A DNA stretch of 64,000 nucleotides from JAJZVS01 sp963708095. Its GTDB lineage: Bacteria > Pseudomonadota > Alphaproteobacteria > Acetobacterales > Acetobacteraceae. The stretch covers positions 2,976,001-3,040,000 of the forward strand of contig OY970182.1 of the NCBI GenBank assembly GCA_963708095.1. Direction: 5' to 3'. Of the stretch, positions 56,549-64,000 are shown one piece after another. The notes beneath the pieces were generated by a model that worked only from the letters and a program-made list of their open reading frames with translations, did not search any database and was not told the origin of the DNA. Every line of letters begins with the position of its first letter. Positions within the stretch are counted from its first letter, which is position 1. Made by a program: the position numbers and the translations under genes.

Positions 56549-57250
56549 GCCGAGGAATGAGCCGATCCCCGCGGGGGCGGCGCCGATGCCGGGTGTCGAG
56601 TGTCGGTCCGCGGGCACGAAAGCGGGCGCCGAGGACGTAGGATGGGCCGTAGCACCGGTTGCTGTTTGGTAAAGCGTGCGAAGCGGCGTCCAAAGTCTGA
56701 CTGCCCGCACATCATTTGGCGCAGAAGCCCCTTGTCGCTCGGCGGTGAATGGCTGAATCGGAAGCACATCGCCGCAGCGCGGCGCGCTCACGGCCCTGCC
56801 TCTGCGGCAATGCGCGGTTTACGTTCGCGTCTCCTGTTACGAGATCGTTCCAGACGCACCGCTCCTTGACAGGATTTGCGGCGCCCCAGGATTGGGGGCC
56901 CGCCCGGCCGCACGCCAGCCATTCCGGATCTGCCAAGGTTTGTAACGGAACCGGATCGTCGATGGCCCGCGGCGATACGACCCACCGCCATGCGGCGGCG
57001 CCCTGGGCGCGGTGGTCATCGGCGAGCCTACCGAGGGGAAGCCGAACGCGAGGTCGGGACCGTGCAGACGTCCACATGTCTACACTGTCTCAATTGCGCT
57101 CCGCCGTGAAATACGGCGCCCAACTCCTTGCAATGACGTCGAGTGCGCCGCATCATTGGTTTCTGTCCCCACGACCCGCGCCACGCTTTCCCAATCACGG
57201 CGATCAAAACCTGCGTACCGGTGCCCCACAACGATCGAATCGGTTTAGCG
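56549..57250. other. Gene-free stretch before kdsD
   Basis: About 700 bp of intermediate GC with no ORF of convincing composition; the longest (56749-57288, plus strand) is rich in Arg/Ser/Pro with no domain and is rejected. No RNA gene is recognised. Confidence 0.5.
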
Positions 57251-57251
57251 C

Positions 57252-57315
57252 TGGCACGATTTTTGTTCGGCCCTCCGGGGACGGTTGACCGCCCCTCCCG
57301 CCGGGCGGATACACT
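57252..57315 (+). promoter_or_regulatory. Promoter region of the kdsD-lpt-rpoN operon
   Basis: Two signals overlap. TTGACC (57285-57290), 17-bp spacer, GATACA (57308-57313) could be a sigma-70 promoter. Upstream, TGGCACG-ATTT-TTGTT (57252-57267) matches the sigma-54 -24/-12 spacing (GG-N10-G) with the -12 C changed to T. Because the operon encodes sigma-54 itself, the second site, though imperfect, is noted. Confidence 0.38.
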
Positions 57316-57349
57316 GCCCTGTACCGGGCAAAGGACTCGCCGGACCCTC

Positions 57350-58366
57350 ATGCGCGCCGCCTCATCTCTCTCCCTCGCCGTCCGTCCCGCCGCCCCCGAA
57401 GCCGGGAACGCCGAATGCGACGTCGCGCGCGCGGTGCTCGCCACCGAGGCGGCGGGGATCACGGCGCTCGCGGCCGGGCTCGATCACCGGTTCGCGGCCG
57501 CGGTCGCGCTGCTCGGGGCCACGACCGGGCGGGTGGTCGTCTCCGGCATGGGCAAATCCGGCCACGTGGCGCGCAAGATCGCGGCCACCCTCGCCTCCAC
57601 CGGCACGCCGGCGCTGTTCGTGCACCCGGGGGAGGCCTCGCACGGCGACCTCGGCATGATCGTCCCCGGCGACGCGGTGCTGGCGCTGTCCAATTCCGGC
57701 GAAACCCCCGAACTCGCCGACCTGGTCGCTCATACGCGGCGGTTCGGCATCGGGCTGGTGGCGATCACCGCCGGGGCGGACTCGGCGCTGGCCACCGCGG
57801 CGGACGTGCTGCTGCTGTTGCCGCGCGCGGCCGAGGCCTGCCCGCTGGGCCTCGCGCCCACGACCAGCACCGTGATGCAGATGGCGCTCGGCGACGCGCT
57901 GGCGGTCGCGCTGCTCACCAGGCGCGGCTTCGATGCCGCCGATTTCCGTCGCATCCACCCCGGCGGGCGGCTCGGCGCGCGGCTCATGCGGGTGGGCGAG
58001 CTCATGCACACCGGCGCCGAGGTGCCGCTGGTAGCGCCCGAGGTGCCGATGCACCAGGCGCTGTTGACCATGACCGAGAAGCGCTTCGGCTGCCTCGGCG
58101 TGGTCGATGCCGCCGGCCGGCTGGTTGGCGTGGTGACGGACGGCGACCTGCGCCGCCACATGGGCCCCGACCTGCTCGGCCGCCCGGTGTCGGGGATCAT
58201 GACCGCCGAGCCCCGCCACATCGGCCCCGACGCCCTGGCCGGGGAAGCGCTGGCATTGATGAACGCGCCGACCCGGCCGATCACCAGCCTGTTCGTGCTC
58301 GACCCCACCGGCCGCCCGGTGGGTGTCCTGCACATCCACGATCTGCTGCGCGCGGGGACGGCATGA
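57350..58366 (+). CDS. kdsD: Arabinose-5-phosphate isomerase
   Basis: Interconverts ribulose-5-phosphate and arabinose-5-phosphate, the first committed step to Kdo for lipopolysaccharide. It has 338 residues: SIS domain (~45-180) with VVVSGMGKSGHVARKIAATL, HPGEASHGDLGMI and LSNSGETPELADL, followed by two CBS domains (~210-335) with MTEKRFGCLGVVDAAGRLVG and IMTAEPRHIGPDALAGEALA. ATG 57350 is adopted; the frame is open upstream without similarity. Overlaps lptC by 4 bp. Confidence 0.95.
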   Translation: MRAASSLSLAVRPAAPEAGNAECDVARAVLATEAAGITALAAGLDHRFAAAVALLGATTGRVVVSGMGKSGHVARKIAATLASTGTPALFVHPGEASHGDLGMIVPGDAVLALSNSGETPELADLVAHTRRFGIGLVAITAGADSALATAADVLLLLPRAAEACPLGLAPTTSTVMQMALGDALAVALLTRRGFDAADFRRIHPGGRLGARLMRVGELMHTGAEVPLVAPEVPMHQALLTMTEKRFGCLGVVDAAGRLVGVVTDGDLRRHMGPDLLGRPVSGIMTAEPRHIGPDALAGEALALMNAPTRPITSLFVLDPTGRPVGVLHIHDLLRAGTA

Positions 58367-59238
58367 GCGGCGCCTGGCGTCCCGAGCCGCAGCCCGGCCG
58401 CCTGGACGCCGGCCAGCTGGACAAGGGTCGCCCGGACAAGGGCCGTCTCGAGACGGGGCGCCTCGATCCCGGAAGGGCCGACGCCGGCCTGCGCATCGTC
58501 GGCCCGTCACCGTCGCCGCGTGGCGAGCCGGACGCCCCGCCCGGCGCTTCCCCCCCCAGTGCTTCCCCTGGCGCCTCCCCCAGTGCGTCCCTGGGGCCGC
58601 GCCGGCCGATCGGCGTCGCTTTCACCCGGCTGCGCCGCGCGCCCAACGTACGCTGGCTCGCCCGCCGGCGGCGCACCATCCGCCTCGCCAAACTCGTGCT
58701 GCCCAGCATCGCGCTGGTGCTGCTGACCGCGCTCGCGCTGTGGCCACAGATCGCCGGCGACCACACCCCCGCGCGGCTCGATTTCCGCACCCTGGCGCAG
58801 GTGGCGCAGGGCGACACGGTGTTCGGCGCCCGCTACCACGGGATGGACCAGCAGAACCGACCCTATACCGTCACCGCCGCCGTCGCCCAGCGCATCGGGC
58901 CCGATCGGGTGAACCTGCGCCAGCCGCAGGGGGATCTCCTGATGCACTCCGGCGGCGCGATCATCCTGGAGGCGCAGCGCGGCGTGTACTGGCGGGCGGC
59001 ACGGGCGCTCGACCTGTCCCGGAACGTGACCCTGAGCCGCGACGACGGGACCACCCTCATCACCGCCAGCGCCGCAATCGACCTGAAGCGCGGGGCGGCG
59101 GCGGGGGCGGCGCCGGTGGACGCCACCGGGCCGTTCGGCACGCTCCACGCGAACCACGGGTTCACCCTGCTCGACAAGGGCGCCGACATCGAATTCATCG
59201 GCCCGGCGCGACTGGTGCTCAGCGGGGTCACGAAATGA
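58363..59238 (+). CDS. lptC: LPS export ABC transporter periplasmic protein LptC, with extended N-terminus
   Basis: A 291-residue LptC, the inner-membrane-anchored subunit passing LPS from LptBFG to LptA. One membrane helix (~106-124, LAKLVLPSIALVLLTALALW) and a periplasmic beta-jellyroll with FRTLAQVAQGDTVFGARYHG, YTVTAAVAQRIGPDRVNLRQ and GVYWRAARALDLSRNVTLSR are typical. Unusual is a ~100-residue cytosolic N-terminus containing six degenerate pentads (RLDAG QLDKG RPDKG RLETG RLDPG RADAG) and a Pro/Ser stretch, absent from most LptC proteins. ATGA overlap with kdsD and with lptA. Confidence 0.9.
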   Translation: MSGAWRPEPQPGRLDAGQLDKGRPDKGRLETGRLDPGRADAGLRIVGPSPSPRGEPDAPPGASPPSASPGASPSASLGPRRPIGVAFTRLRRAPNVRWLARRRRTIRLAKLVLPSIALVLLTALALWPQIAGDHTPARLDFRTLAQVAQGDTVFGARYHGMDQQNRPYTVTAAVAQRIGPDRVNLRQPQGDLLMHSGGAIILEAQRGVYWRAARALDLSRNVTLSRDDGTTLITASAAIDLKRGAAAGAAPVDATGPFGTLHANHGFTLLDKGADIEFIGPARLVLSGVTK

Positions 59239-60431
59239 GCCGGTCGGGGCGCCCCGCCTGGTGGCGGGCGGCCGGGCCGGGGACGACGGCGCTGGCGCTG
59301 CTGCTGCTCGCCGTCCCGCCGGCGGCGGCGCAGGGGCTGGACCTGACCCAGGGCGGCCCGATCGCGATCACCGCGCGCGACGGGATCACCTGGCTGCGCG
59401 CGGAGCGCGAGGTGATCGCCCGCGGCGACGCGCAGGCGGTGCGGCAGAACGTGACCGTCACCGCGAACCGGCTGATCGCCTGGTACCGGCCCAAGGGGGC
59501 CGCGCCGGGCGGAACCGCTGCCGCCGCCACACCCGGCGGGACGCCCGCCGCCAAGCCCGCCGCGGCGCCGGTCGCAACCTCCGCAGTTCCGGACACGGGC
59601 GACGACAACGGCGGCGGCAACGAGATCTATCGGCTGGAAGCCGAAGGTAACGTGCACATCTTCACCCCCACCGAGCGGGCCCGGTGCGACCGGGCGGTCT
59701 ACGACCTCGATCAGGCGGTGCTGGTGATGACCGGGCACAACCTGCGGCTGGTCACCCCGAACGACGTGCTGACCGCCAGGCGGGACCTGGAATACTGGTC
59801 CGCCAAGCACATGGCGGTGGCGCGCGGCGACGCGGTCGTGGTGACGCGCGACGCCCGCCGCATCTCCGCCGACGTGCTGGTAGCCTACACCACGCCGGCC
59901 GCGCCGGCCCCCGGGACGACCCCGTCCAGAGCGACCCCGTCCGGCACGACCCCATCCGGTACGACCCCGGCAGGCCCGACGCCGCCAGGCACAACCTCGG
60001 CGGCCGCGACACAGGCGGGGAAGACGCCTGCGGGCAAAACGTCGGCAGCCAGCACGGACGATCCGCTTGCGGCAACCGGCAAGCTGCGGGAGGTCCAAGC
60101 GTTCGGCCATGTTGTGCTGCGCACGCCGACCGACATCGTCACCGGCGACCGCGCGGTCTATGTCCCCGCCACCGGCATGGCGCGGCTCCAGGGCAACGTG
60201 CGGATCACCCGCGGCAACAACCAGTTGGCGGGCCAGGCGGCGGATGTGGACCTGAAGACCGGCGTCGCCACTCTGCTGTCCAACCGCAGCGCCCGGGTGC
60301 AGGGGCTGATCGTCCCCGACCGGCAGACTTCCCAGGCGCTGACGGACGAACCGGCCGCCGGGCCGACAGGGCCGCCGGCCGCAAAGCATCCCGCCCCCGT
60401 GGGGCAGGCACCAAAGGCACCGCACGGATGA
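59235..60431 (+). CDS. lptA: LPS transport periplasmic protein LptA, with long linkers
   Basis: Periplasmic bridge protein of 398 residues, about twice the common LptA length. A signal peptide (WWRAAGPGTTALALLLLAVP ... AAAQG) is followed by OstA-like strands: GLDLTQGGPIAITARDGITW, YRLEAEGNVHIFTPTERARC, DRAVYDLDQAVLVMTGHNLR, GDRAVYVPATGMARLQGNVR. Two low-complexity insertions interrupt the jellyroll, one Ala/Pro-rich (~95-120) and one of Thr/Pro pentads (GTTPSRATPSGTTPSGTTPA, ~220-260) encoded by 15-bp repeats. How a continuous LptA bridge accommodates them is unclear. Overlaps lptC and lptB by ATGA. Confidence 0.9.
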   Translation: MSRSGRPAWWRAAGPGTTALALLLLAVPPAAAQGLDLTQGGPIAITARDGITWLRAEREVIARGDAQAVRQNVTVTANRLIAWYRPKGAAPGGTAAAATPGGTPAAKPAAAPVATSAVPDTGDDNGGGNEIYRLEAEGNVHIFTPTERARCDRAVYDLDQAVLVMTGHNLRLVTPNDVLTARRDLEYWSAKHMAVARGDAVVVTRDARRISADVLVAYTTPAAPAPGTTPSRATPSGTTPSGTTPAGPTPPGTTSAAATQAGKTPAGKTSAASTDDPLAATGKLREVQAFGHVVLRTPTDIVTGDRAVYVPATGMARLQGNVRITRGNNQLAGQAADVDLKTGVATLLSNRSARVQGLIVPDRQTSQALTDEPAAGPTGPPAAKHPAPVGQAPKAPHG

Positions 60432-61225
60432 GCGAGACGAACCGCGGACAGACCTCGCGCGGGACCGACGCCCGCCGCACCGACCTGCGCGTGCTGCCGG
60501 GTGGTGGCGGGCTCGCCGCGGTCAGCGTCGGCAAGACCTACAACAAGCGCCCGGTGGTGCGGAACGTCACCATCACCCTGCGCCGCGGCGAGGCGGTCGG
60601 GCTGCTCGGCCCCAACGGCGCCGGCAAAACGACCACGTTCTACATGATCGTCGGCCTCGTGCGCCCCGACACCGGCGCGATCAGCCTGGACGGCACCGAC
60701 ATCACCACGCTGCCGATGTACCGCCGCGCCCGGCTCGGCATCGGCTACCTGCCGCAGGAAGCGAGCGTGTTCCGCGGGCTGAACGTGGAACAGAACATCA
60801 TGGCCGCACTCGAAGTGGCCGAGCCGGACGCCGACAGGCGCGAGGCGGTGCTGGACGAGTTGCTGGCCGAGTTCGGCATCGGCCACCTGCGCCGCACTCC
60901 GGCGCTGGCGCTCTCGGGCGGCGAGCGGCGGCGGGTGGAGATCGCCCGCGCGCTGGCGTCGCAACCCTCCTACATCCTGCTCGACGAGCCGCTGGCCGGC
61001 ATCGATCCGATCGCGGTCGGCGACATCCGCGATCTCGTTTCGCACCTGAAGCACCGCGGCATCGGCGTGCTGATCACCGACCACAACGTGCGCGAAACGC
61101 TGGAGATCATCGACCGCGCCTACATCCTGCACGACGGCCAGGTGTTGATGGAGGGCCGTCCGCAGGAAGTGGTGGCGCACGCCGACGTGCGCCGGGTCTA
61201 TCTCGGCGAACGCTTCACCTTGTAG
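60428..61225 (+). CDS. lptB: LPS export ABC transporter ATP-binding protein LptB
   Basis: ATPase of 265 residues powering LPS extraction. Walker A GPNGAGKTTTFYM, Q-loop GYLPQEASVFRGLN, signature LSGGERRRVEIARAL, Walker B YILLDEPLAGIDP and H-loop LITDHNVRETL are all intact. A short disordered N-terminal extension (~25 residues) precedes the domain. 11 bp separate it from rpoN. Confidence 0.97.
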   Translation: MSETNRGQTSRGTDARRTDLRVLPGGGGLAAVSVGKTYNKRPVVRNVTITLRRGEAVGLLGPNGAGKTTTFYMIVGLVRPDTGAISLDGTDITTLPMYRRARLGIGYLPQEASVFRGLNVEQNIMAALEVAEPDADRREAVLDELLAEFGIGHLRRTPALALSGGERRRVEIARALASQPSYILLDEPLAGIDPIAVGDIRDLVSHLKHRGIGVLITDHNVRETLEIIDRAYILHDGQVLMEGRPQEVVAHADVRRVYLGERFTL

Positions 61226-61236
61226 CAGGCCCGCGC

Positions 61237-62724
61237 ATGGCGATCGGCCCCCGGCTGGAGCTGCGCCAGAGCCAGTCCCTGGTGATGACGCCGCAACTGC
61301 GGCAGGCGATCAAGCTGCTGCAGTTCACCAACCTGGAAGTCGCCGCCTTCGTCGAGGAGGAGCTGGAACGCAACCCGCTGCTCGAACGCAGCGCGCCGGG
61401 GACCGATACGCCCGAGCCGGAACGTCCCGCGCTCGACCAGCTCGGCCCCGCGCCCGGGGGCGATACCGCCGATCTCGCCCGCGCCGAGACCCTGCCGAGC
61501 GCCGCAGCCGATCCGCTCGATGCCGAGCATGCCGAGAGCTACGATCCGGGCGGCGTCGCCGACGGCGGCCCGGGCCGGTCCGAACGCGGCGGAGCACAGG
61601 ATTTCGGCACCGACGAACGCGGGATCGACAGCATCGCCGCCGCCCGGCCGAGCTTGCGCGAGCATCTCGGCGAACAGCTTCGCCTGAATATCGCCGACCC
61701 GGCGGACCGGCTGATCGGCGCGCATCTGATCGCGCTGCTATGCCCCGCCGGGCGGCTCACCGCGGAGCCCGCGGCGATCGCGCAGGCGATGGGCGTCAGC
61801 CTGGAGCGGGTGGAGGCGGTGCGCGCCCGCATGCTGCGCTTCGACCCGCCGGGTCTGTTCGCGCGCAGCCTGAAGGAGTGCCTGGCGGCGCAGTTGGCCG
61901 AGCGCAACCGGCTCGATCCGGCGATGGAGACCCTGCTCGACAACCTCGACCTGCTGGCCAGGCGGGAGACGCGCCGGCTCATGGCGGTGTGCGGCGTCGA
62001 TGCCGGGGACATGGCGGAGATGGTGGCGGAGCTGCGCGCGCTCGACCCCAAGCCGGCCTGGAGCTGGGAGGCGGCGGACGTGCCGCCGGTGATCCCGGAC
62101 GTGCTGATGCGCGCCGCCCCCGACGGCGGCTGGCTGCTGGAGCTGAACCCGGAAACCCTGCCGCGGGTGCTGGTGAACCAGCCCTTCTACGCCCGCATCG
62201 CCCCGCGCGCGGCGAAGGAGGACCGCATCTTCCTCGCCGAGCGCCTGGCCGTGGCCACCTGGCTCGTGAAGTCGCTCGCCCAGCGCAGTCACACGATTCT
62301 GAAGGTGGCGAGCGAGATCGTCCGCCAACAGGACGGCTTCCTGCGCCACGGCATCGAGCATCTGCGCCCGCTGATCCTGCGCGACATCGCCGCGGCAACC
62401 GACCTGCACGAGAGCACCATCAGCCGGGTGACCGCGAATAAATACATCGCGACGCCACGCGGCACCTTCGAGCTCAAGTATTTCTTTACCACTGCGATCG
62501 CAGGAACGCACGGGATCACGCATAGCGCGGAACGGGTGCGCCACCGCATCCGCACCCTTGTGGAGGCGGAGCGGGCGGACGACATCCTGTCCGACGACGC
62601 GCTGGTCGCGGCGTTGCGGGCCGAAGGCGTGGACATCGCGCGTCGGACCGTGGCCAAATACCGGGAGGCGCTGCGCATCCCGAGCTCGGTGCAGCGCAAG
62701 CGCGAGAAGGCGGAGCCGGCCTGA
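61237..62724 (+). CDS. rpoN: RNA polymerase sigma-54 factor
   Basis: A 495-residue RpoN. Region I (LELRQSQSLVMTPQLRQAIK LLQ) activates on enhancer proteins; an acidic linker follows (~50-125); the core-binding domain (~130-310) and the DNA-binding domain end with LHESTISRVTANKYIATPRG and the RpoN box ARRTVAKYRE (468-477). Position after lptB and before hpf is the classical proteobacterial arrangement. Targets are not in view apart from a weak -24/-12-like site upstream of this operon. Confidence 0.97.
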   Translation: MAIGPRLELRQSQSLVMTPQLRQAIKLLQFTNLEVAAFVEEELERNPLLERSAPGTDTPEPERPALDQLGPAPGGDTADLARAETLPSAAADPLDAEHAESYDPGGVADGGPGRSERGGAQDFGTDERGIDSIAAARPSLREHLGEQLRLNIADPADRLIGAHLIALLCPAGRLTAEPAAIAQAMGVSLERVEAVRARMLRFDPPGLFARSLKECLAAQLAERNRLDPAMETLLDNLDLLARRETRRLMAVCGVDAGDMAEMVAELRALDPKPAWSWEAADVPPVIPDVLMRAAPDGGWLLELNPETLPRVLVNQPFYARIAPRAAKEDRIFLAERLAVATWLVKSLAQRSHTILKVASEIVRQQDGFLRHGIEHLRPLILRDIAAATDLHESTISRVTANKYIATPRGTFELKYFFTTAIAGTHGITHSAERVRHRIRTLVEAERADDILSDDALVAALRAEGVDIARRTVAKYREALRIPSSVQRKREKAEPA

Positions 62725-62803
62725 CGGCCGACACTGCCGGTAGCTCGGTCGATGGTGCGCCGCGTCGGGCTCGCCCGGCCGGTCGGCCGAAGGAGAAGGC
62801 AGG

Positions 62804-63391
62804 ATGGAGATCACGGTTTCCGGCAAGCAGGTGGAATTGTCCGATGCGCTGCGGATCCGGGTGGCCAACCATCTGGACGCGATCGCCGGCAAATACTTCG
62901 ACCATGCGCTGGAGGCGCTGGTCACCTTCAGCCGGGCGCGCAGCTTCTTCACCTGCGACATCAATCTGCACGCCGGCCGCGGCCTGAGCCTGCGCGGCGA
63001 GGGGGAGGCGGCGGACGCGCACGGCGCCTTCGACGACGCCGCCGAACACATCGCCAAGCGCCTGCGCCGCTACCGCCGCCGGGTGAGCGACCACGCCCGC
63101 GACCTGGCCCATCGCAAGCGCCCCGAAGCGGCGCGGCTCTATGTCCTGGGCCAGACCGAGGAGAGCGCGACCGAGCCGGTGGTGGCGGCCAACGGGGAGA
63201 TCGGCGTCTTCGCCACCGTGATCGCCGAGCAGGCCGCCGAGATCAGCCTGCTGTCGGTGGGCGAGGCGGTGATGCGGATGGATCTCGCCGACCAGCCGGT
63301 ACTGATGTTCCGCAACAGCGCCTCGGGCGAGTTCAACGTGGTCTATCGCCGGTCGGACGGCAACATCGGCTGGATCGATCCGGGTTCGTAA
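62804..63391 (+). CDS. hpf: Ribosome hibernation-promoting factor, long form
   Basis: A 195-residue long HPF that dimerises 70S ribosomes in stationary phase. N-terminal S30AE domain: EITVSGKQVELSDALRIRVA, ADAHGAFDDAAEHIAKRLRR YRRR; C-terminal dimerisation domain (~140-190): ISLLSVGEAVMRMDLADQPV, FRNSASGEFNVVYRRSDGNI GWIDPG. AAGGAG precedes ATG. PtsN, often next in this cluster, is absent; a hydrolase gene follows 9 bp downstream. Confidence 0.95.
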   Translation: MEITVSGKQVELSDALRIRVANHLDAIAGKYFDHALEALVTFSRARSFFTCDINLHAGRGLSLRGEGEAADAHGAFDDAAEHIAKRLRRYRRRVSDHARDLAHRKRPEAARLYVLGQTEESATEPVVAANGEIGVFATVIAEQAAEISLLSVGEAVMRMDLADQPVLMFRNSASGEFNVVYRRSDGNIGWIDPGS

Positions 63392-63399
63392 GCCGGACG

Positions 63400-64000
63400 A
63401 TGGTGGCGGAGACTGCGCTGGTGGCGATGCGCGACGGCGTGCGCCTCGCCACCGACATCCACCGCCCGCCCGGCGCCGGGCCGTTCCCGGTGGTGCTGGA
63501 GCGCACGCCCTACGGGCGACATCTGGCCAGCCGGAGCGAGATCACCGCGGCCGACCGCACCCCCGCCTCCCGCGCCGCGCTGACCGCGCCGTTCGTCGCC
63601 GCGGGCTATGCGGTGGTCTATCAGGACACGCGCGGGCGCTACGGGTCCGAAGGAAAATTCGAGAAATACCTGGCGGACGGGGAGGACGGGTTCGACACCT
63701 GCGCCTGGCTGCGCGCGCAGCCCTGGTGCGACGGGCGGATCGCGACCATGGGGCTGTCCTATGCGGCACATACCCAGGCGGCGCTCGGCTGCCTCGATCC
63801 GCCGGGGCTTGCCGCGCAGGCGCTGGATTGCGGCGGGTTCGCCGATGCGTGGCGATCGGGCATCCGCCAGTCCGGCGCCTTCGAACTGAAGCAGGTCACC
63901 TGGGCGCTCAAGAACGCGCAGGTCTCCCCGGAAGCGGTCGCCGATCCGGTGCTGGCCGCGGCGCTGGCGGGGGAGGACATCCGGGACTGGTTCACCCGCC
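63400..64000 (+). CDS. CocE/NonD-family alpha/beta hydrolase (3' truncated by window end)
   Basis: The first 200 residues of a CocE/NonD (X-Pro dipeptidyl-peptidase S15-like) hydrolase. TALVAMRDGVRLATDIHRPP and PVVLERTPYGRHL are the family N-terminus; AGYAVVYQDTRGRYGSEGKF and GFDTCAWLRAQPWCDGRIAT precede the nucleophile in MGLSYAAHTQAAL, where Ser occupies the G-x-S-Y position. Substrates range from acyl esters to peptides. It starts 9 bp after hpf. The gene runs past 64000, so the catalytic Asp/His and C-terminal jelly roll are not visible. Confidence 0.88.
   Translation, partial: MVAETALVAMRDGVRLATDIHRPPGAGPFPVVLERTPYGRHLASRSEITAADRTPASRAALTAPFVAAGYAVVYQDTRGRYGSEGKFEKYLADGEDGFDTCAWLRAQPWCDGRIATMGLSYAAHTQAALGCLDPPGLAAQALDCGGFADAWRSGIRQSGAFELKQVTWALKNAQVSPEAVADPVLAAALAGEDIRDWFTR

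Noticed and set aside
56749..57288. 179-codon ORF before kdsD
   Set aside because: Arg/Ser/Pro-rich without domain or ribosome site and overlaps the promoter region of the lpt operon.

Overview
The window is high-GC, gene-dense bacterial chromosome. The gene orders rimP-nusA-(YlxR/L7Ae)-infB-rbfA and kdsD-lptC-lptA-lptB-rpoN-hpf, together with the hopanoid cyclitol-ether genes hpnI and hpnJ, point to an alphaproteobacterium. The family is most likely Acetobacteraceae or another Rhodospirillales relative; this placement is inferred from gene content and order. I found no rRNA, tRNA, CRISPR array or intact insertion sequence.

Layout, left to right. (1) 0.2-4.5 kb: rsmB converges on a malic enzyme-phosphotransacetylase fusion, followed by a VapBC-type toxin-antitoxin pair. 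(2) 4.6-9.4 kb: a tightly overlapping molybdenum-hydroxylase maturation operon with CoxE-like VWA protein, a two-piece XdhC, a fused molybdopterin-binding/nucleotidyltransferase protein and an unknown protein. (3) 9.7-11.9 kb: a methyltransferase and a sulfotransferase, each behind a recognisable promoter. (4) 12.4-15.1 kb: metE behind a textbook cobalamin riboswitch, with an unannotated 28-codon ORF between riboswitch and metE. (5) 15.2-26.6 kb: housekeeping and accessory metabolism (DUF2189 membrane protein, crotonase-like protein, GAF-GGDEF cyclase, two aldo/keto reductases, two LysR regulators, flavin reductase, OmpA protein, membrane-anchored HExxH protein, MFS exporter). (6) 26.7-29.9 kb: a palindromic MITE-like element, an antiporter, and a coxG-coxD pair that complements the coxE operon 24 kb away. 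(7) 30.1-34.2 kb: a repeat-bearing protein, a Uma2 protein, and an AT-richer three-gene island (Mrr-like nuclease, AbiV-like protein, small unknown) that looks like anti-phage defence. (8) 34.2-37.3 kb: hpnJ, hpnI and a cupin. (9) 37.4-44.0 kb: the rimP-nusA-infB operon with a promoter and an attenuator-like leader. (10) 44.2-48.4 kb: a three-gene cluster of unknown function with a large repeat/coiled-coil gluzincin-like protein. (11) 48.7-51.6 kb: a CoA-transferase and a ThDP-dependent acyl-CoA lyase/decarboxylase. (12) 51.9-56.5 kb: RodZ-like protein, ispG, and a translationally coupled small ORF plus 390-residue unknown. (13) 57.4-64.0 kb: LPS transport, sigma-54, hibernation factor, and a CocE/NonD hydrolase cut by the window end.

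The best candidates for undescribed biology are the nuclease/AbiV/small-protein island (31.55-33.93 kb) and the repeat-gluzincin/CpXC cluster (44.17-48.45 kb). A further unusual trait is that at least six unrelated genes carry in-frame 15-bp tandem repeats encoding pentapeptide arrays in their disordered linkers.
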